Assembly: GCA_029817715.1 (NCBI GenBank)
Contig: JARUPY010000237.1
Coordinates: forward strand, 620,001-684,000
From: Melastoma dodecandrum
Taxonomy: Eukaryota > Streptophyta > Magnoliopsida > Myrtales > Melastomataceae
Reading direction: 5' to 3'
Length of the DNA: 64,000 bases
Of this stretch, positions 10,201 through 21,390 are shown in pieces. The position numbers were made by a program, and so were the translations under genes. The notes under the pieces were generated by a model. It saw only the letters and a program-made list of their open reading frames with translations, searched no databases and was not told where the DNA came from. Numbering within the stretch: position 1 is the first letter of the stretch; each line of letters begins with the position of its first letter.

Positions 10201-12713
10201 GCCCCTCTTAACATGTGTGGTATTGCATCCATTGCTGTTATCACTTTTTGTACTTCTTCATTGTCGGATGACGTTGAGTTCATTGCAATCTCAAGTGGAT
10301 CCTCATATGGAATCTCTGTAGAATACCTGCTCAAAACATCTTCAATCAGAAAGCATTCATCAATTTCATTCGGGCACTTCAGCGATTTTAAAACATTAAA
10401 TGTCACCTCCTCATCATTAACCCGAATGGTCAGTTCACCTTTTTGAACATCAATGAGGGCTCTACCTGTTGCCAAGAATGGTCTCCCTAAAATGATGGGG
10501 ATATTTTTATCTTCCTCAAAATCTAAAACTACAAAATCCGCTGGAAAGATAAATTTATCCACTTTAACAAGCACATCTTCAACAATACCCCTAGGATATG
10601 TTATTGATCTATCAGCTAACTGCAATGTCACAGACGTAGGTTTCACTTCCCCCAAACCTAACTCATGGTATACAGATAAAGGCATAAGATTAATACTTGC
10701 GCCAAGATCACACAGAGCCTTACCATTGAATTGCGAACCAATAGTGCAAGGGATAGTGAAACTACCTGGATCCTTTAGCTTAGGAGGAAGTTTTCGTTGC
10801 AATATGGCACTACATTCTTCCGTTAGTGCGACGGTTTCAAACTCACCTAACCTTCTTTTCTTCGATAGGATATCCTTCATGAACTTGACGTAGCTCGGCA
10901 TCTGTTCAAGAGCTTCTGCAAAAGGAATGTTAATATGGAGTTTCTTAAACACGTCGAGAAACTTACGGAATTGGGCTTCATCATGCTTCTTAGCTCTTTG
11001 AGGGAATGGAAGTGGTGGTCGTTCTATCTTCCCCATGTTGGGTATTATCCAAGTGGGACGATGTGGTTGATCAGTTGGGGGAAGGACACGTCCTTCAGTT
11101 GGCAGGGTCGCGTCCTTCTGCGTTGCTTCTTCCACAGAATGTTCAGGGACGCGTCCCTCAAATTCGGAGGACACGTCCTTCTCGGTTCTGTGAAAATTCA
11201 TAAATTCTTTATCTCGTCCTTTGTTCAGCTTGGATGTGTTCGCCTCCTCATCGATTTGCTCTCGTGGAAGATCACTAATCTCACTTGACTTTTTATTGTC
11301 ACTCGACCGAATCTTTGGTGGTACTTCTTCAAGTGCTCGGCCGTTTCTCAAAGTTACTGCTTTAACATATTCTCGTGGATTGACCTCAGTATCACTTGGC
11401 AACCCTCCTTGTTGACGCGAGTTCAAGGCTTGAGCGAGCTGACTGACTTGATTCTCCAAGTTCCTTATTGATGCTGTTTGATTCTTTATTATGGCATCTT
11501 GATTCGCCATGTACTTATCTTGATTCGCCATGTACTTCGTCATCAAATCCTCAAAATTCGTCTTTTTTTCTAGTTCTGGGGCTTTGGGTTGCTGAAATCC
11601 CGGAGGTTGCGTTGCTCGATGATCCATTGTTTGTTGCCCTTTCCAAGAAAAGTTAGGATGGTTCCTCCACCCCGGATTATACGTGTTGGAATAAGGATTG
11701 TTCCTCTGATTTCCTATAAAATTAGCCTCCTCCATGCTAGCAGAACATTGATCTGTTACATGTCCACCACCGCAAATATCACATCCTCTAGTTGTACTCT
11801 GGATGGACTGTACATTCACCGACTCAAGCTTCTTGGCCAACGCCGATATCTGCGCTTGAATAGATGTGAGTGCATCCAGTTCATGAGCACCCGAAACTTT
11901 TCTACCACTTATTCGGTCGAACGATTGACTCGGTACACATGTTCTCCTCATAGTCTCCAAAAGCTCCCTTCCTTCTACGTATGATTTTCGTAGGAATGAT
12001 CCGTTCGATGCTAAGTTGAGGTCCTTGCGCGATGTTTCTGACAACCCATTGTAAAAAGCTTCCAATTGTCGCCATCCCGGTAGATCATGATATGGGCACT
12101 GAATTAATAAATTTTTGAAGCGCTCCCAAGCCTCCACAAAAGTTTCTGTCTCATGTTGCTTGAATGTGCAGATTTCATTCCTCATGTGGGATATCTTGGA
12201 TGGAGGGAAATATTGATCTAGGAATGCTTCTTCCATCTGTTCCCAGGTACTGATTGATCCAGCCGGTAGCGAGTTCAGCCAACTCCATGCTCTATCCTTC
12301 AAGGAGAAGGGAAATAACTTTAATCGAACTGCATCTTGTGGCACTCCGTTTTGCCTGAAACTGTCGCAAATGCTTAAGAACTTGCTCAAATGCTCATGCG
12401 GATCCTCAATCGCTGACCCTCGAAACATCACTGAATTTTGAATCATCTGGATCACTGATGTCTTTATCTCAAAGTCCCGAGCTTGAATCACAGGCGCAAC
12501 GATACAGAACCGGTTGATGTGAGGTTTTGCTGAAGTGAATTCCACCATCGGCCTGTTATCAATGTCCTGTTGACCCTCATTCTGCTGAGGTAGAATTAGG
12601 TTTCCGTCCATGTTACTTTGTTGTGCACTAGCTTTCTCACGAACCAGTCTATGGAAAGTCCTCTCGATTTCAGGATCAAAAGGAAGAATTTCTGTACTTC
12701 GAGTTCGTCGCAT
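7239..12713 (-). CDS. gag-pol: Athila-type Gag-Pol polyprotein (1824 aa, intact)
   Basis: One frame encodes the whole replication set. In order: a retrotransposon-gag core (about residues 80-250), zinc knuckle [13 protein letters not shown] (about 308), aspartic protease with C-D-L-G-A-S (about 667), reverse transcriptase with F-M-D-D (about 1106; the usual Y is F, as is common in Athila), RNase H beginning C-D-A-S-D-Y, and integrase with an H-H-C-C zinc finger (about 1460-1500). The integrase triad is D (I-D-F-M-G-P), D (I-S-D-E-G-T-H-F) and E (S-G-Q-V-E-V-S-N). No chromodomain is present, in keeping with Athila. The start at 12713 follows a short leader after the PBS. No stop or frameshift is seen, unlike the Copia element nearby. 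Gag and Pol share one frame, so their ratio must be set after translation. Confidence 0.95.
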   Translation of the reverse strand: MRRTRSTEILPFDPEIERTFHRLVREKASAQQSNMDGNLILPQQNEGQQDIDNRPMVEFTSAKPHINRFCIVAPVIQARDFEIKTSVIQMIQNSVMFRGSAIEDPHEHLSKFLSICDSFRQNGVPQDAVRLKLFPFSLKDRAWSWLNSLPAGSISTWEQMEEAFLDQYFPPSKISHMRNEICTFKQHETETFVEAWERFKNLLIQCPYHDLPGWRQLEAFYNGLSETSRKDLNLASNGSFLRKSYVEGRELLETMRRTCVPSQSFDRISGRKVSGAHELDALTSIQAQISALAKKLESVNVQSIQSTTRGCDICGGGHVTDQCSASMEEANFIGNQRNNPYSNTYNPGWRNHPNFSWKGQQTMDHRATQPPGFQQPKAPELEKKTNFEDLMTKYMANQDKYMANQDAIIKNQTASIRNLENQVSQLAQALNSRQQGGLPSDTEVNPREYVKAVTLRNGRALEEVPPKIRSSDNKKSSEISDLPREQIDEEANTSKLNKGRDKEFMNFHRTEKDVSSEFEGRVPEHSVEEATQKDATLPTEGRVLPPTDQPHRPTWIIPNMGKIERPPLPFPQRAKKHDEAQFRKFLDVFKKLHINIPFAEALEQMPSYVKFMKDILSKKRRLGEFETVALTEECSAILQRKLPPKLKDPGSFTIPCTIGSQFNGKALCDLGASINLMPLSVYHELGLGEVKPTSVTLQLADRSITYPRGIVEDVLVKVDKFIFPADFVVLDFEEDKNIPIILGRPFLATGRALIDVQKGELTIRVNDEEVTFNVLKSLKCPNEIDECFLIEDVLSRYSTEIPYEDPLEIAMNSTSSDNEEVQKVITAMDAIPHMLRGAHFEALERPHNPMKPSIEEPPQLELKPLPEHLRYAYLGSNETLPIIISSALTMTQEEKLLRVLREYKRALGWTIADIRGISPSICMHKILLEENHKVSVENQRRLNPNMKEVVKKEIIKWLDAGIIYPISDSSWVSPVQCVPKKGGMTVVSNEKNELIPTRTVTGWRVCMDYRKLNKATRKDHFPLPFIDQMLDRLAGKGFYCFLDGYSGYNQIAIAAEDQEKTTFTCPYGTFAFRRMPFGLCNAPATFQRCMMSIFTDMVEQCLEVFMDDFSIFGMSFDDCLTNLARVLKRCEETNLILNWEKCHFMVREGIVLGHRISNKGIEVDRAKIETIEKLPPPTSVKAIRSFLGHAGFYRRFIKDFSKISKPLCNLLEKDRSFIFDDNCLSAFNELKQRLISAPIVIAPDWNLPFELMCDASDYAVGAVLGQRVNKVFHVIYYASRTLDDTQVNYTTTEKELLAIVYAFDKFRSYLVGTKVIVFTDHSAIKYLISKKEAKPRLIRWVLLLQEFDLEIRDRKGSENQVADHLSRLENATSSPDHMLINESFPDEQLFATNDLACPWYADFVNYIVSSHIPSDFTPQQKKKFLHDVRYYMWDEPFLFKHCADQVIRRCVPEEEIKGILEHCHSSPYGGHFGGDRTAAKVLQSGFYWPTLFKDSYNFVASCDRCQRVGNIGKRHEMPLQGILEVELFDVWGIDFMGPFISSFNNKYILMAVDYVSKWVEAVALPSNDSKVVCKFLKKQIFTRFGTPRAIISDEGTHFCNRYFDQLLKKYGIKHKIATAYHPQTSGQVEVSNREIKRILEKTVCPTRKDWSTKLDDALWAYRTAYKNPIGMSPYRMVFGKACHLPVELEHKAYWALKKLNLNLEEAGGRRLLQLNELDELRLQAYDNASVYKDRTKKWHDGKILPRHFEQGQLVLLFNSRLKLFPGKLKSRWSGPFRVVEVFSYGAVDVLEESTGRIFKVNGQRLKHYRGSFDREASSIHLKEA

Positions 12714-12820
12714 GCACCTAATGTTAAAAATATCAAAAGAAATAAGTGAGAAAATTAAACAACTTGAACGTCAAATAGATAAACGTGATGACAGTAGAAA
12801 ATAAATTTCTCCAAATTGAT

Positions 12821-12838
12821 TCCCCGGCAACGGCGCCA
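12821..12838 (-). other. Primer binding site of the Athila element
   Basis: On the minus strand it reads TGGCGCCGTTGCCGGGGA, five bases from the 5' LTR. This is the site typical of Athila elements and is complementary to the 3' end of plant tRNA-Asp, from general knowledge. Bases 12714-12820 are the untranslated leader to gag. Confidence 0.85.
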
Positions 12839-12843
12839 AAATT

Positions 12844-14320
12844 TGATCACGCTTGTCGAAGGCGGCAAATTAATTACTCTCACAAACCTAACTAACTCGT
12901 AGATAGGGCAAGTAGAGGTCGATCCCACAGAGAATCAACAGAGAAGAATTCCTAACGATCGCACGTTTAACAAATTTGAGGTCAAGTCAAACAAGATTGA
13001 ATTGAGAGTAAAACTGAAAAAGAGAGTGTAACTAACGATGATTAAATCAATTAATAAAAGCCTAGGACTATCAATTTCCCCTAACGAATTATCTAACTCG
13101 TTCCTTCCTTTCTCCAGTTATCAAATTCTTAAGTTACTAACCTAGGGTTCGTATATCTCTTTACGCCTCTCCCGAGTGCTCTAAAGACGTATTCCCTGTA
13201 TCGAGCTAATCACTCTATTCCTAGGCAATTAACTAGTGGGAACCCATTATGCAACAACCCTAAATGGCTACCTAAGGCAATCAGGTATATTCTTATCCTT
13301 CTCGCTAATTAGCTCCGTTTTCCAACGAGACGCTAACTTAGGCTATTCAATCCACGGCTTAACCTAAACGACTTTTCCAAGCCTGAATAGGTCTCCAGTT
13401 CAAATTAATTGGTGATCAGTCAATCAACCGCATTAAGAACAAGATATGAATAAGTAACCCCACGAATTTGCATAACACGGAGAAAATGAATTCACTCGTT
13501 AGATAAAATCGCTAGGTTCCATTGAAGTCCTAGAAAACGAAATTAGTTCATAACGTAGAAGAAATTCAACTCAAATTCAAAAGAAAAGGAGAGCGACATA
13601 ATAATCAAAGAGGGGCAAGAAAAGAAAAACGCCCTCTCGAATCCTCCGATCCGAGAAGTAGTCGCCTAGTCTTGATCTCCACTTCAACCCTAGCCGTCTC
13701 CGAGTCGAATGTCTCCTCCGTTCTTCACCAAAAGAAAAGACTCTAATTGCCAAAGGGAAGGTGTCCTTAGAGTTACCTCTAAAACTAGGATATATAGATC
13801 CCCTAGAAAATATTTCCTAAGATTCTCCAAATCTAGGCAATATTTCTAGGGAGAATAAAATAAAATAAATCTAAAACTACCAACTAAATAACTAGTTGAT
13901 CCTCTATATCTCCATAATGCAGTCTTAGGAGGACTTGAAGACTCCTCAAGCGGTTAGCCTTCAAAACTAGCAAGAAAGCTTCGTCAGCTATAGAACCTCC
14001 AGGGACGCGTCCCTGAGATCTGAAGGACGTGTCCCTTAGCTCTCTGTCCATTGTTCGCTCCTCTTCGCTTTTCTTCGTCCGAGCTTCAAAATCTCCTTCA
14101 TTTTCTTGCATTAACACATGACAAACCAAGAGGCATCAACAAGATAACCGACTCGAGACGAAATAGAAACAAAAACTAAGAAAATAACAAAGATCGACTT
14201 AAAATAAAACTAAACTAAAAAATGACTCAAATCCTACCAAATCTCTATCAATACTCGTCCGACTAACCACATAAAGCCTCGTTAAGGATACGAAATAACC
14301 CTACTTTCACAGAGTTATCA
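12844..14320 (-). repeat. Athila element 5' LTR
   Basis: Partner of 4188-5663, with the same TGATCACGC and GAGTTATCA ends and about 1477 bp. It carries GGGACGCGTCCC near 14002-14013, a more perfect palindrome than in the 3' LTR. The outer end is followed by GCAGG (14321-14325). Confidence 0.93.
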
Positions 14321-14706
14321 GCAGGACATGAGCATGGAATCAGAAAGGCGGTACAATTGACTGGGGTGCTTGAACTGCAGCAATATGAAAGAAAGTTATA
14401 AAGGAAAAACCGTTAATATGCTAAAAATCAAATGCAACATGCAGAAACACAATCAAGGGCCAGGCAAACCTTCAGGGAATGGACCACTATCTCTCCGTGG
14501 CTGGGGAAGGTCATCAAATGACAGGCCGTCATCTTCGCTACAAACACAAGGCGACGAGGGCAGCAACTCAGATGCGGAAGGTGAATCGACGGAAAACAGA
14601 GCAAGAAAGAGGTCGGACAGACGGGAGTCTTACTCTTGAGGTCAGAGACGGAGTCGGTGGGAAGAACATCCTAGGCGAGGCGAGTGACGAGGCTCGTGCG
14701 GACGAA
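14321..14706 (-). pseudogene. Gene G fragment (start of exon 3, exon 2, exon 1), other side of the Athila insertion
   Basis: It continues the copy broken at 4187. The minus strand holds the beginning of exon 3, the intron with its CTGCAG acceptor, exon 2 (K-M-T-A-C-H-like) and most of exon 1. It matches 18756-19135 and the inverse of 54350-54734. At 14706 it jumps to the block also found at 20060, so the promoter, the first codons and the PHD-like exon are deleted. Exon order is kept, but the gene is cut at both ends and cannot work. Confidence 0.75.
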
Positions 14707-15110
14707 ATCGTTATCACGAATTTTTCATGTTCTTGTCTGTAGGTGGAGGGTGGATCATCTAAACCTTATCACGTGTATTAGCAGTGAAATCGTTGCTTGG
14801 CCGCTGGATGCCGTGTCAAAGCCGAATGGATAAATTCATAATCTTCACAAATTTCTTTTTCTTGGAGTGCGCTCCGAGAAAAAGATTTGAATAAGAAGCG
14901 GAGAAGTTACAATGCCATGATCTTGGATGAAGAGGTCTTAGATGCTGACGTTGGCAGCATCGAAATTTTCTTGAGAGTGTAGTTGTGCTGTGAGAGAAGA
15001 TTCGGTTAAGTTGATTTTGTGTTAATTCATAAGTTAGGAAGTGATTATTTGATATTCTATTTCTTGTTTAAATTCGCGATGATGATGATGATCGAAATTG
15101 ATCACGAATG
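14707..15110 (+). repeat. Segmental copy 1, spacer block between gene G and the B3 gene
   Basis: It parallels 20062-20440 (copy 2) and 3088-3450 (copy 3) with scattered differences. No coding frame is seen. A short stretch near 14918-14960 (M-I-L-D-E-E-V-L-D-A-D-V-G-S) resembles gene G exon 4 at 55295-55335, so part of it derives from that exon. The last bases have a GATGAT run. 15111-15436 is the 3' flank of the B3 gene and holds nothing recognisable. Confidence 0.65.
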
Positions 15111-15436
15111 GTTTAAATTCTCATTGATCCCTGTAAAATATTAAAGCCACTTTTGGGAGGCATTGGTGACCACCAAAACTCCTGCCCGACCTATTTGTGT
15201 TAATCTCCTCCCTCGAAAATTGAATGGCAACCAGGCTACCGAGTGCATTTCTATTGTCCGGTGGTGTGAGATCACGGGTCTGGCATCCACCGCGGAGCAT
15301 GCAAGGGAGAACACACCCCACGGCTCCCCGAATAAGTCAAGCTCGAAACAAAATAGATTAAGAAAGGACAATACCAGTCCCACAGTTTAACTTCCCCAAC
15401 TACTGCTAGGCAATGGATGCACAACGACTCAACAAA

Positions 15437-16822
15437 CTACTTGGAAGATGAAAGAACTCCTTGGCTATGGAAAATCGTGACGCGGAAAGTAATTCCAATT
15501 TGCCCAGTCAGCAGTTCGAAAACACACACGTCCCCCACCTCCAAATCGTTGTCTACCACAAACTCTTTCCAACCTGGGGTCCTAATGCAACAGCAGCCGT
15601 GGTTAACGTAACTGACTGTCCAGATCCTCCTGTGCCTGGAAACCATAAGTCTCATTTCTCCGGATAGTCCGAGCTTAGAAGAGAACATGCTGGAGAACTT
15701 CTTCGGCAGCCGCTGCAAGAGATCAGAAGAAAAGGAAAGGACAAACGAGTCCCTTCCTCATTTCAGCACAGCAATTGATACCCCTTCTGAGATCAGGCGT
15801 AGTAATCCTAGTATTGGAGGCTTACCAGTAGGAAGTTAGGATGAACAAGCGTTGGTTGAACGATGACGAAGAACGAAGGCCCTTCGCACCGGAGAGAGGT
15901 AGCTCTCGAGAGGGCTCCAGATCTTTGGGCAACTTCAGCTCCGGGGGAGAAATTGATACAGCTAGAATTCAGGTGACCCTCGGCTTCTCCTTGTCAAAGT
16001 TCAGATCACAAAAATAAAAAGGAGAGTCCAAATAAAATACGTGCAACAATTGTCGGTTTAATTGTTACCTTCAGCGTTCCTTCCATCACTTGCTTTTGCA
16101 GACACTTGGGACGGAAGCCCTGTTGGTCGTGCTGGACCTGAAGCACCCCGGACGTTGACAAGAGATGCCCCGCGCCTTTTGTTTCTTGAGACCTTGACAT
16201 TATTTGGACACTCTGGCGGGGGATCTGGCTTCCTCTTTCTACCAGTTACATTTGGCCGACGATCTAAAAGACGTTCTTCCTTTACCGGCCCCCGGAGCAG
16301 CTCATCACCTTTGTCTCTGTCCTGATCGGGTCCGATGCGGTACGTGATCTCGCAGGCTGTCTCGTCAAAAATAACAACTCGAAACCTCGACCCGCTGTCA
16401 TGCCTGAAAACAAGGAATTGGCCAGGGCGGATGTTGTAATGCTTGATGAAGGCTGCGCAGCCATCCTGAAGTAGGACGCCATGCTCATCCCGGAGCAGTT
16501 TCACCTTCCAAAGGGATCCACTGGGGACCTCAAGGAAGACCAGGTCCGAGGACAGAGCCGACCCATGGTTCCTCACAAATTTAACAGGAATCCTCTGTTC
16601 AAGAAAAAACAAACCAACCCAGGAACATGACATGACGACGCCACCAAAAGGATGAAATGAAAAGCTGTGAGGAGAGAGGGGGAGGGGGAGTACGAGGTTG
16701 AGGTTGCGGACGTCTCGTGGAAGGATGGTCTTGAAGAAGTGGGGAGTGTTGCTATGGAAGAACCACTCGCCGCCGCAGTGGCGATCACCAACCTGGCCGC
16801 CGGGATTAGGAGTAGGAACCAT
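15437..16822 (-). CDS. B3-domain (REM-type) transcription factor, two B3 domains, 4 exons
   Basis: Probable nuclear DNA-binding protein. I place exons at 16822-16694, 16594-16069, 15989-15826 and 15712-15437. All introns are GT-AG and the phases agree, giving 1095 nt, or 364 residues plus stop. B3 domain 1 (about residues 29-128) runs from F-F-K-T-I-L-P through R-I-P-V-K-F and F-L-V-F-R-H to the T-A-C-E-I-T-Y ending typical of REM proteins. A basic linker (K-R-K-P, N-K-R-R-G) follows, then B3 domain 2 (about 255-355) with L-P-K-K-F and the G-D-V-C-V-F-E-L-L core. An upstream in-frame ATG at 16861 would add 13 residues. The first intron is 99 bp and also open. Copies at 20449-21072 and 3462-3568 are broken, so this is the only full copy in the window. 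DNA target and biological role are not inferable. Confidence 0.85.
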
Positions 16823-17003
16823 AGCCCTAAACAAGTGTGAATGCCTCTTGGACAAGAACAAGTTGTCTGATTATAACAGTCAGGTAATAATAACATCAAG
16901 TGGCTGGTCGTAGTGTTGGTAGTCTTGTCAATCTTTTGTCCATAATAAAGTCGGAGTCCTTTGGGGTTCCCATCTGCTGTTCTTGCTTGCTTGTTTCACA
17001 AGC

Positions 17004-17087
17004 GCTTTCTGCTGTTCCCAAGAAGCATAATCAATGCAGGAAATCGCTTTCTGCTGTTCCCAAGAAGCATAATCAATGCAGGAAATC
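17004..17087. repeat. 42-bp tandem duplication upstream of the B3 gene
   Basis: Two adjacent identical copies of a 42-bp unit starting GCTTTCTGCTGTTCCC lie about 180-265 bp upstream of the B3 start. The equivalent place in copy 2 (about 21254-21295) has a single unit. Any effect on the promoter is unknown. The rest of 16823-17181 is shared upstream sequence with no clear TATA box that I would commit to. Confidence 0.85.
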
Positions 17088-17181
17088 TCTTTCATGTCCC
17101 CAGTAAAGTCATAATAGAAGGCAACACAGTATCACTATCTGGATTACAACGTAGCTTCGATTTAACAATGCTTGCCGTCTA

Positions 17182-18311
17182 AAATCGCTTTTAATGTAAC
17201 CCCAAAATCGCCAATTCAACGAACAGGGGTAGACCGAGGGATAGTATACATAAGTTATACTTAGGGGTATCCTAAGATCAGGGATACTGGACACGACCCT
17301 TTTAGGAGGATACGACATATTGAACATCATTAGTCAAATCCTCTTTATGGACGAGTGTAACTGATCTTTTGACTTGAGACATTCATTTATTCTATGCGTG
17401 GAGTTTGCGCACTTTGATGTCGTTAAAAACAGTCTTTTATCGGATTGAGTAATACGATTGTTGGGTACATGACAAAGCGTAGAGAGAATAGTGTTGAGTC
17501 AATATAGGATTCATCCCTCTCTTGAATTAGAGAGTTGATATCTAAGCCACTTGATAGAGATATTAGTGACTCTAAAATTCATAGCCATGGGAGGAATGTT
17601 TTACTATTATAACTTGGTAATCAAGTAAAACATTTAATTTGGTGATGATGTAATTTTGCGCCGAATTAATTAGGATGTCAGTTAGATGAAGAGATTGAAT
17701 TACATAGTAATCGGTTCATAGTGGTTTATGATTTATGATCATTATCCTAACACGTTAGGTGACTAAAAATTGTTGCAAGACGGTTTACCTTAGTTTTTGT
17801 ATGAATGTACACCTTCGTGTATAGGAACTAGAGGGTCGCACGCATAGCATGTCGACACGAACATTATATTTTGATTACTTTAGTTGATACTAAAATTAAT
17901 CATTTTGTTTCGGAATTAGAATTAATTAGATAATTAATTTATTCTGAAATATCGAAAGCAAATATATAAACCAAGATAGAATATTAATTTATTCGAGTCG
18001 ATTTATAAAGGATATATATTAAATATTTATTTCTCGAAATATTATATCCAATATATATTTTATTTGGTTAAATTATTTGAATGCATGTGCCGTTGTTTTT
18101 AAACGGTTAGAAGAATTCTTTTTGCATTAAACTATTTAATATTTTATCCATGTGCCAATTAGTTTTGTGTCAATTAATTCTTCAGATTCATTTTGAGGAA
18201 ACGGAAAGTTCATCTGAGAGCACAACTAGATCGTGTGGGGACAAGTCGTTTCAGATTACGTTTGTTTCGACGGATCGTTTGAGATTAGGTTTGTTACGTT
18301 CTCAATTATAG
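17182..18311. other. AT-rich non-coding stretch, possible degraded LTR
   Basis: Homology between copies 1 and 2 stops at about 17181 (GCCGTCT) and starts again near 18312. The 1.1 kb between has no coding frame. It is AT-rich, and the part around 17820-17870 (GGAACTAGAGGGTCGC) looks like the end region of plant LTRs. No matching second LTR, PBS or PPT is visible. It may be an old solo LTR inserted between the two segment copies. Confidence 0.35.
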
Positions 18312-18530
18312 GCAACACTAGGATTGCTGGGACCAATTTCTTACGTTCTTCCTATAAATTGACGAGGATGTGGATGGAAATTCGCAAAACAGACTCCCTC
18401 GAGGTCGCTGTACCTACCGAGCCTTAAGAATCCCAAGAGCATGGAACTGTTTCGAGGAGCTTTGGACATTTGTGTCCCGGCCAATGAAGGGGTCACTGAC
18501 CTGCAGCGGACACGACTAGTTATCGTGGAA
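18312..18530. repeat. Segmental copy 2, left flank block
   Basis: It repeats 3736-3955 with small differences. On the plus strand a frame reads N-P-K-S-M-E-L-F-R-G-A-L-D-I-C-V-P-A-N-E-G-V, which looks protein-like but is too short to identify. It may be an exon of another captured gene. Confidence 0.5.
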
Positions 18531-19207
18531 CAATGACTGGAGCTTCGACCGGAAACTCAAGGGAGCGACAGAAATCTCAAGGCCAGAAGGACGATTGTCG
18601 AGATTATTCCCTTCACCGCCGCCAAGGGCGATGAGTGGATATTCTTTACCTCCTCCATCTGAGGCTTGACCATGAATCAGGGGCCGTTGGAGATGCTCCT
18701 CGGCAGCAGAAACTTCCGCAAAAAGGAGCAGGTCACGTCCCCTCCGGTTGACAAAGCAGGACATGAGCATGGAATCAGAAAGGCAGTACAATTGACCGCG
18801 GTGCTTGAACTGCAGCAATAAGAAAGAAAGTTGTAAAGGAAAAACCGTTAATATGCTAAAAATCAAATGCAACATGCAGAAACACAATCAGGGGCCAGGG
18901 AAACCTTGAGGGAATGGACAACTATCTCTCCGTGGATGGGGAAGGTCGTCAAATGACAGGCCGTCATCTTGGCTACAAACACAAGGCGACGAGGGCAGCA
19001 ACTCAGATGCGGAAGGTGAATCGACGGAAAACAGAGCAAGAAAGAGGTCGGACAGACGGGAGTCTTACTCTTGAGGTCAGAGACGGAGTCGGTGGGAAGA
19101 ACATCCAAGGCGAGGCGAGTGACGAGGCTCGTGTGGATGAAGGCGACGGTGATGCAGGGCTGCTCCGCCCCCGAAGGCGGAGGAACTGAACTCAACTCCG
19201 ATGTCAT
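18531..19207 (-). pseudogene. Gene G copy 2, exons 1-3 only
   Basis: The minus strand holds exon 1 (ATG at 19207, M-T-S-E-L-S-S-V), exon 2 and exon 3 (to about 18531), with the same GT-AG boundaries as 54282-54945. Exon 3 lacks two or three codons present in the best copy (L-Q-R-P-L-I-H where that has L-Q-R-S-A-P-L-I-H). Exons 4 and 5 are missing; instead the sequence runs into the 18312 block with a stop at 18516. It could be transcribed as a truncated product, but I call it a pseudogene. It preserves the empty site of the Athila insertion at 18756-18760. Confidence 0.7.
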
Positions 19208-19835
19208 TCGGAGGGTTGATTTTTCGCCCCCCTTTTCTTTTGATACACACGCGTTCATCAATCCCCTTGAAATATAAGAAGAGATTCTTTTAAAACCAGC
19301 AACAAATAATAAAACGGAGAGTGACAAAGAGATATGGTGCCAAAGATATCGATCAATGGGGCAAAGATTTCGGCCGGATCACAATTACAACCCATTGAAA
19401 ATCTTGTAAGAATTTAAATTAATACCCCACACAACACAAAATCCTTTTGCCTTGGGCTCTGTTGTGATCGTGTGAGTTGGAGAAGGGCTTACACTCTCCC
19501 CATCGACCCCCTCCCCTCTTCCCAATTCTGTAAAGTTTTTTCTCAAGGAGCCTTTTTCCTCGATAAAGCTTATCAGAGTCTACTACATGAGAAATAATAA
19601 TATGAGAAATAAATGAACAAAGAATATCGTAACAATATATCCTTCAATTAGATATACATCAATTTAAAAAGGTAATAAAAATAAATAAATTGAGTGATCA
19701 ATTCAAATGATCACTAGAAAGTATATTTATCTTTTTTAGAGTGATTAAAGAATGGAATTAAAATGAGTTTGGTCATTACAAAACGGAGAAAATAAAGGAA
19801 AAAGTCCTAGTAACAAAAAAGGACTAGTAGTTGAA
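19208..19835. other. Upstream region of gene G copy 2
   Basis: Nothing coding is seen. It is the reverse complement of about 53640-54281 upstream of the best gene G, so it is likely promoter plus 5' untranslated sequence. The gene G side includes pyrimidine-rich runs. The distal part (19560-19830) is AT-rich. Confidence 0.6.
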
Positions 19836-20090
19836 ATGGAGAGCTCACCCGGGTCTTTTGTCTCGACAAATTTTGGTTGTAGGGGGAGAGTCACGGGGAC
19901 TTTTGTGCTGGCCTTTTGTGATGCCTGCCTTAAATGTTTTCATGGGGATTGTATTTTGGATTTAGACCGCAAGTGTAGCCGCTTATCATCGGATGTGGCT
20001 TCGTGTTCATGGAACATGCAAATCACTCGGTATATGAGTGACATGAATATCCCCCTTCTCTTTTTAAATTTTTCGTGTTCTTGTCTCTAG
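19836..20090 (+). pseudogene. PHD-finger-like exon fragment
   Basis: An 84-codon open stretch contains C-D-A-C-L-K-C-F-H-G-D-C-I, with the C-x2-C-x4-H-x2-C spacing and F-H-G-D-C-I core seen in PHD fingers. The upstream C-x2-C pair and the final Cys pair of a whole finger are not both present, so it is a fragment or lone exon. The site where the Gypsy solo LTR entered the sister copy (19886-19890) lies inside it. The function of the parent gene is unknown, and the identification is tentative. Confidence 0.4.
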
Positions 20091-20448
20091 ACGGAGGGTG
20101 GATCATCTAAACCTTATCATGTGTATTAGGCACTCAAATCGTTGCTTGGCCGCTGGATGGCGTGTCAAAGCCGAATGGTTAAATTCATAATCTTCATAAA
20201 TTTCTTCTTCTTGGAGTGAGCTCCCAGAAAAAGATTCGAATAAGAAGCGGAGAAGTTACACTGCCATGATCTTGGATGAAGAGGTCTTAGATGCTGACCT
20301 TGGCAGCATGGAAATTTTCTTAAATGTGTAGTTGTGCCGTGAGAGAAGATTTGGTTAAGTTGGTTTTGCGTTAATCCACAAGTTAGTAAGTGATTATTTG
20401 ATCAGTCGATTGATTGTATTCTATTTCTTGTTTAAATAAGCCTTTTGT
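20091..20448 (+). repeat. Segmental copy 2, spacer block
   Basis: It is nearly identical to 3113-3461 and similar to 14735-15080. It includes the small gene G exon 4 remnant around 20263-20310. No gene is seen. Confidence 0.65.
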
Positions 20449-21072
20449 TTCTTGAGACCTTGGCATTACTTGGACACTGGTGGGGGGTCCGGCTTCCTCT
20501 TTCTACCAGTTACATTTGGCTGACGATTCCTTCACCGGCCCCCGGAGTAGCTCATCACCTTTGTCTCTGTCCTGATCGGGTCCGATGCGGTACGTGATCT
20601 CACAGGCTGTCTCGTCAAAAATAACAACTCGAAACCTCGACCCGCTGTCATGCCTGAAAACAAGGAATTGGCCAGGGCGGATGTTGTAATGCTTGATGAA
20701 GGCTGCGCAGCCATCCTGAAGTAGGACGCCATGCTCATCCCGGAGCAGTTTCACCTTCCAAAGGGATCCACTGGGGACCTCAAGGAAAACCAGGTCCGAG
20801 GACAGAGCCGACCCATGGTTCCTCACAAATTTAACAGGAATCCTCTGTTCAAGAAAAAACAAACCAACCCAGGAACATGACGTGACGACGCCACCAAAAG
20901 GATGAAATGAAAAGCTGTGAGGAGAGAGGGGGAGGGGGAGTACGAGGTTGAGGTTGCGGACATCTCGTGGAAGGATGGTCTTGAAGAAGTGGGGAGTGTT
21001 GCTATGGAAGAACCACTCGCCGCCGCAGTGGCGATCACCAACCTGGCCGCCGGGATTAGGAGTAGGAACCAT
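20449..21072 (-). pseudogene. B3-domain gene copy 2, truncated after the first B3 domain
   Basis: Exon 1 (21072-20944), the 99-bp intron and most of exon 2 (from 20844) match the intact gene at 15437-16822 almost base for base, including the complete first B3 domain. A 14-base deletion near 20525 shifts the frame and ends the protein within ten residues (stop at 20503). Exons 3 and 4, with the second B3 domain, are gone: homology ends at about 20445. If expressed it would be a single-B3 protein of roughly 155 residues, so an altered function is possible, but decay is more likely. Confidence 0.8.
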
Positions 21073-21390
21073 AGCCCTAAACAAGTGTGAATGCCTCTTG
21101 GACAAGAACAAGTTGTCTGATTATAACAGTCAGGTAATAATAACATCAAGTGGCTGGTCGTAGTGTTGGTAGTCTTGTCAATCTTTTGTCCATAATAAAG
21201 TCGGAGTCCTTTGGGGTTCCCATCTGCTGTTCTTGCTTGCTTGTTTCACAAGCGCTTTCTGCTGTTCCCAAGAAGCATAATCAATGCAGGAAATCTCTTT
21301 CATGTCCCCAGTAAAGTCATAATAGAAGGCAACACAATATCACTGTCTGGATTACAACGTAGCTTCGATTTAATAATGCTTGCCGTCTAG
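21073..21390. other. Upstream region of the truncated B3 copy
   Basis: It parallels 16823-17181 and has only one of the 42-bp units. No gene is seen. Homology to copy 1 ends at GCCGTCT, about 21390. Confidence 0.7.

Larger units (their letters stand above)
4188..14320 (-). mobile_element. Athila-type Ty3/Gypsy retrotransposon, complete
   Basis: A 10.1-kb element with two LTRs of about 1476 bp (4188-5663 and 12844-14320), a PBS, one uninterrupted 1824-residue polyprotein and a PPT, flanked by GCAGG at 4183-4187 and 14321-14325. The unoccupied site is visible at 18756-18760 and, inverted, at 54730-54734. By eye the LTRs differ at some twenty positions, so the element is older than the Tat tandem. 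No env-like ORF is found between pol and the 3' LTR, although many Athila relatives have one. The coding frame is intact, so it could be autonomous for replication enzymes. Confidence 0.95.

Noticed and set aside
7318..12804. Many plus-strand frames opposite the Athila polyprotein
   Set aside because: They are shadows of the intact 1824-residue minus-strand frame, with no motifs of their own.
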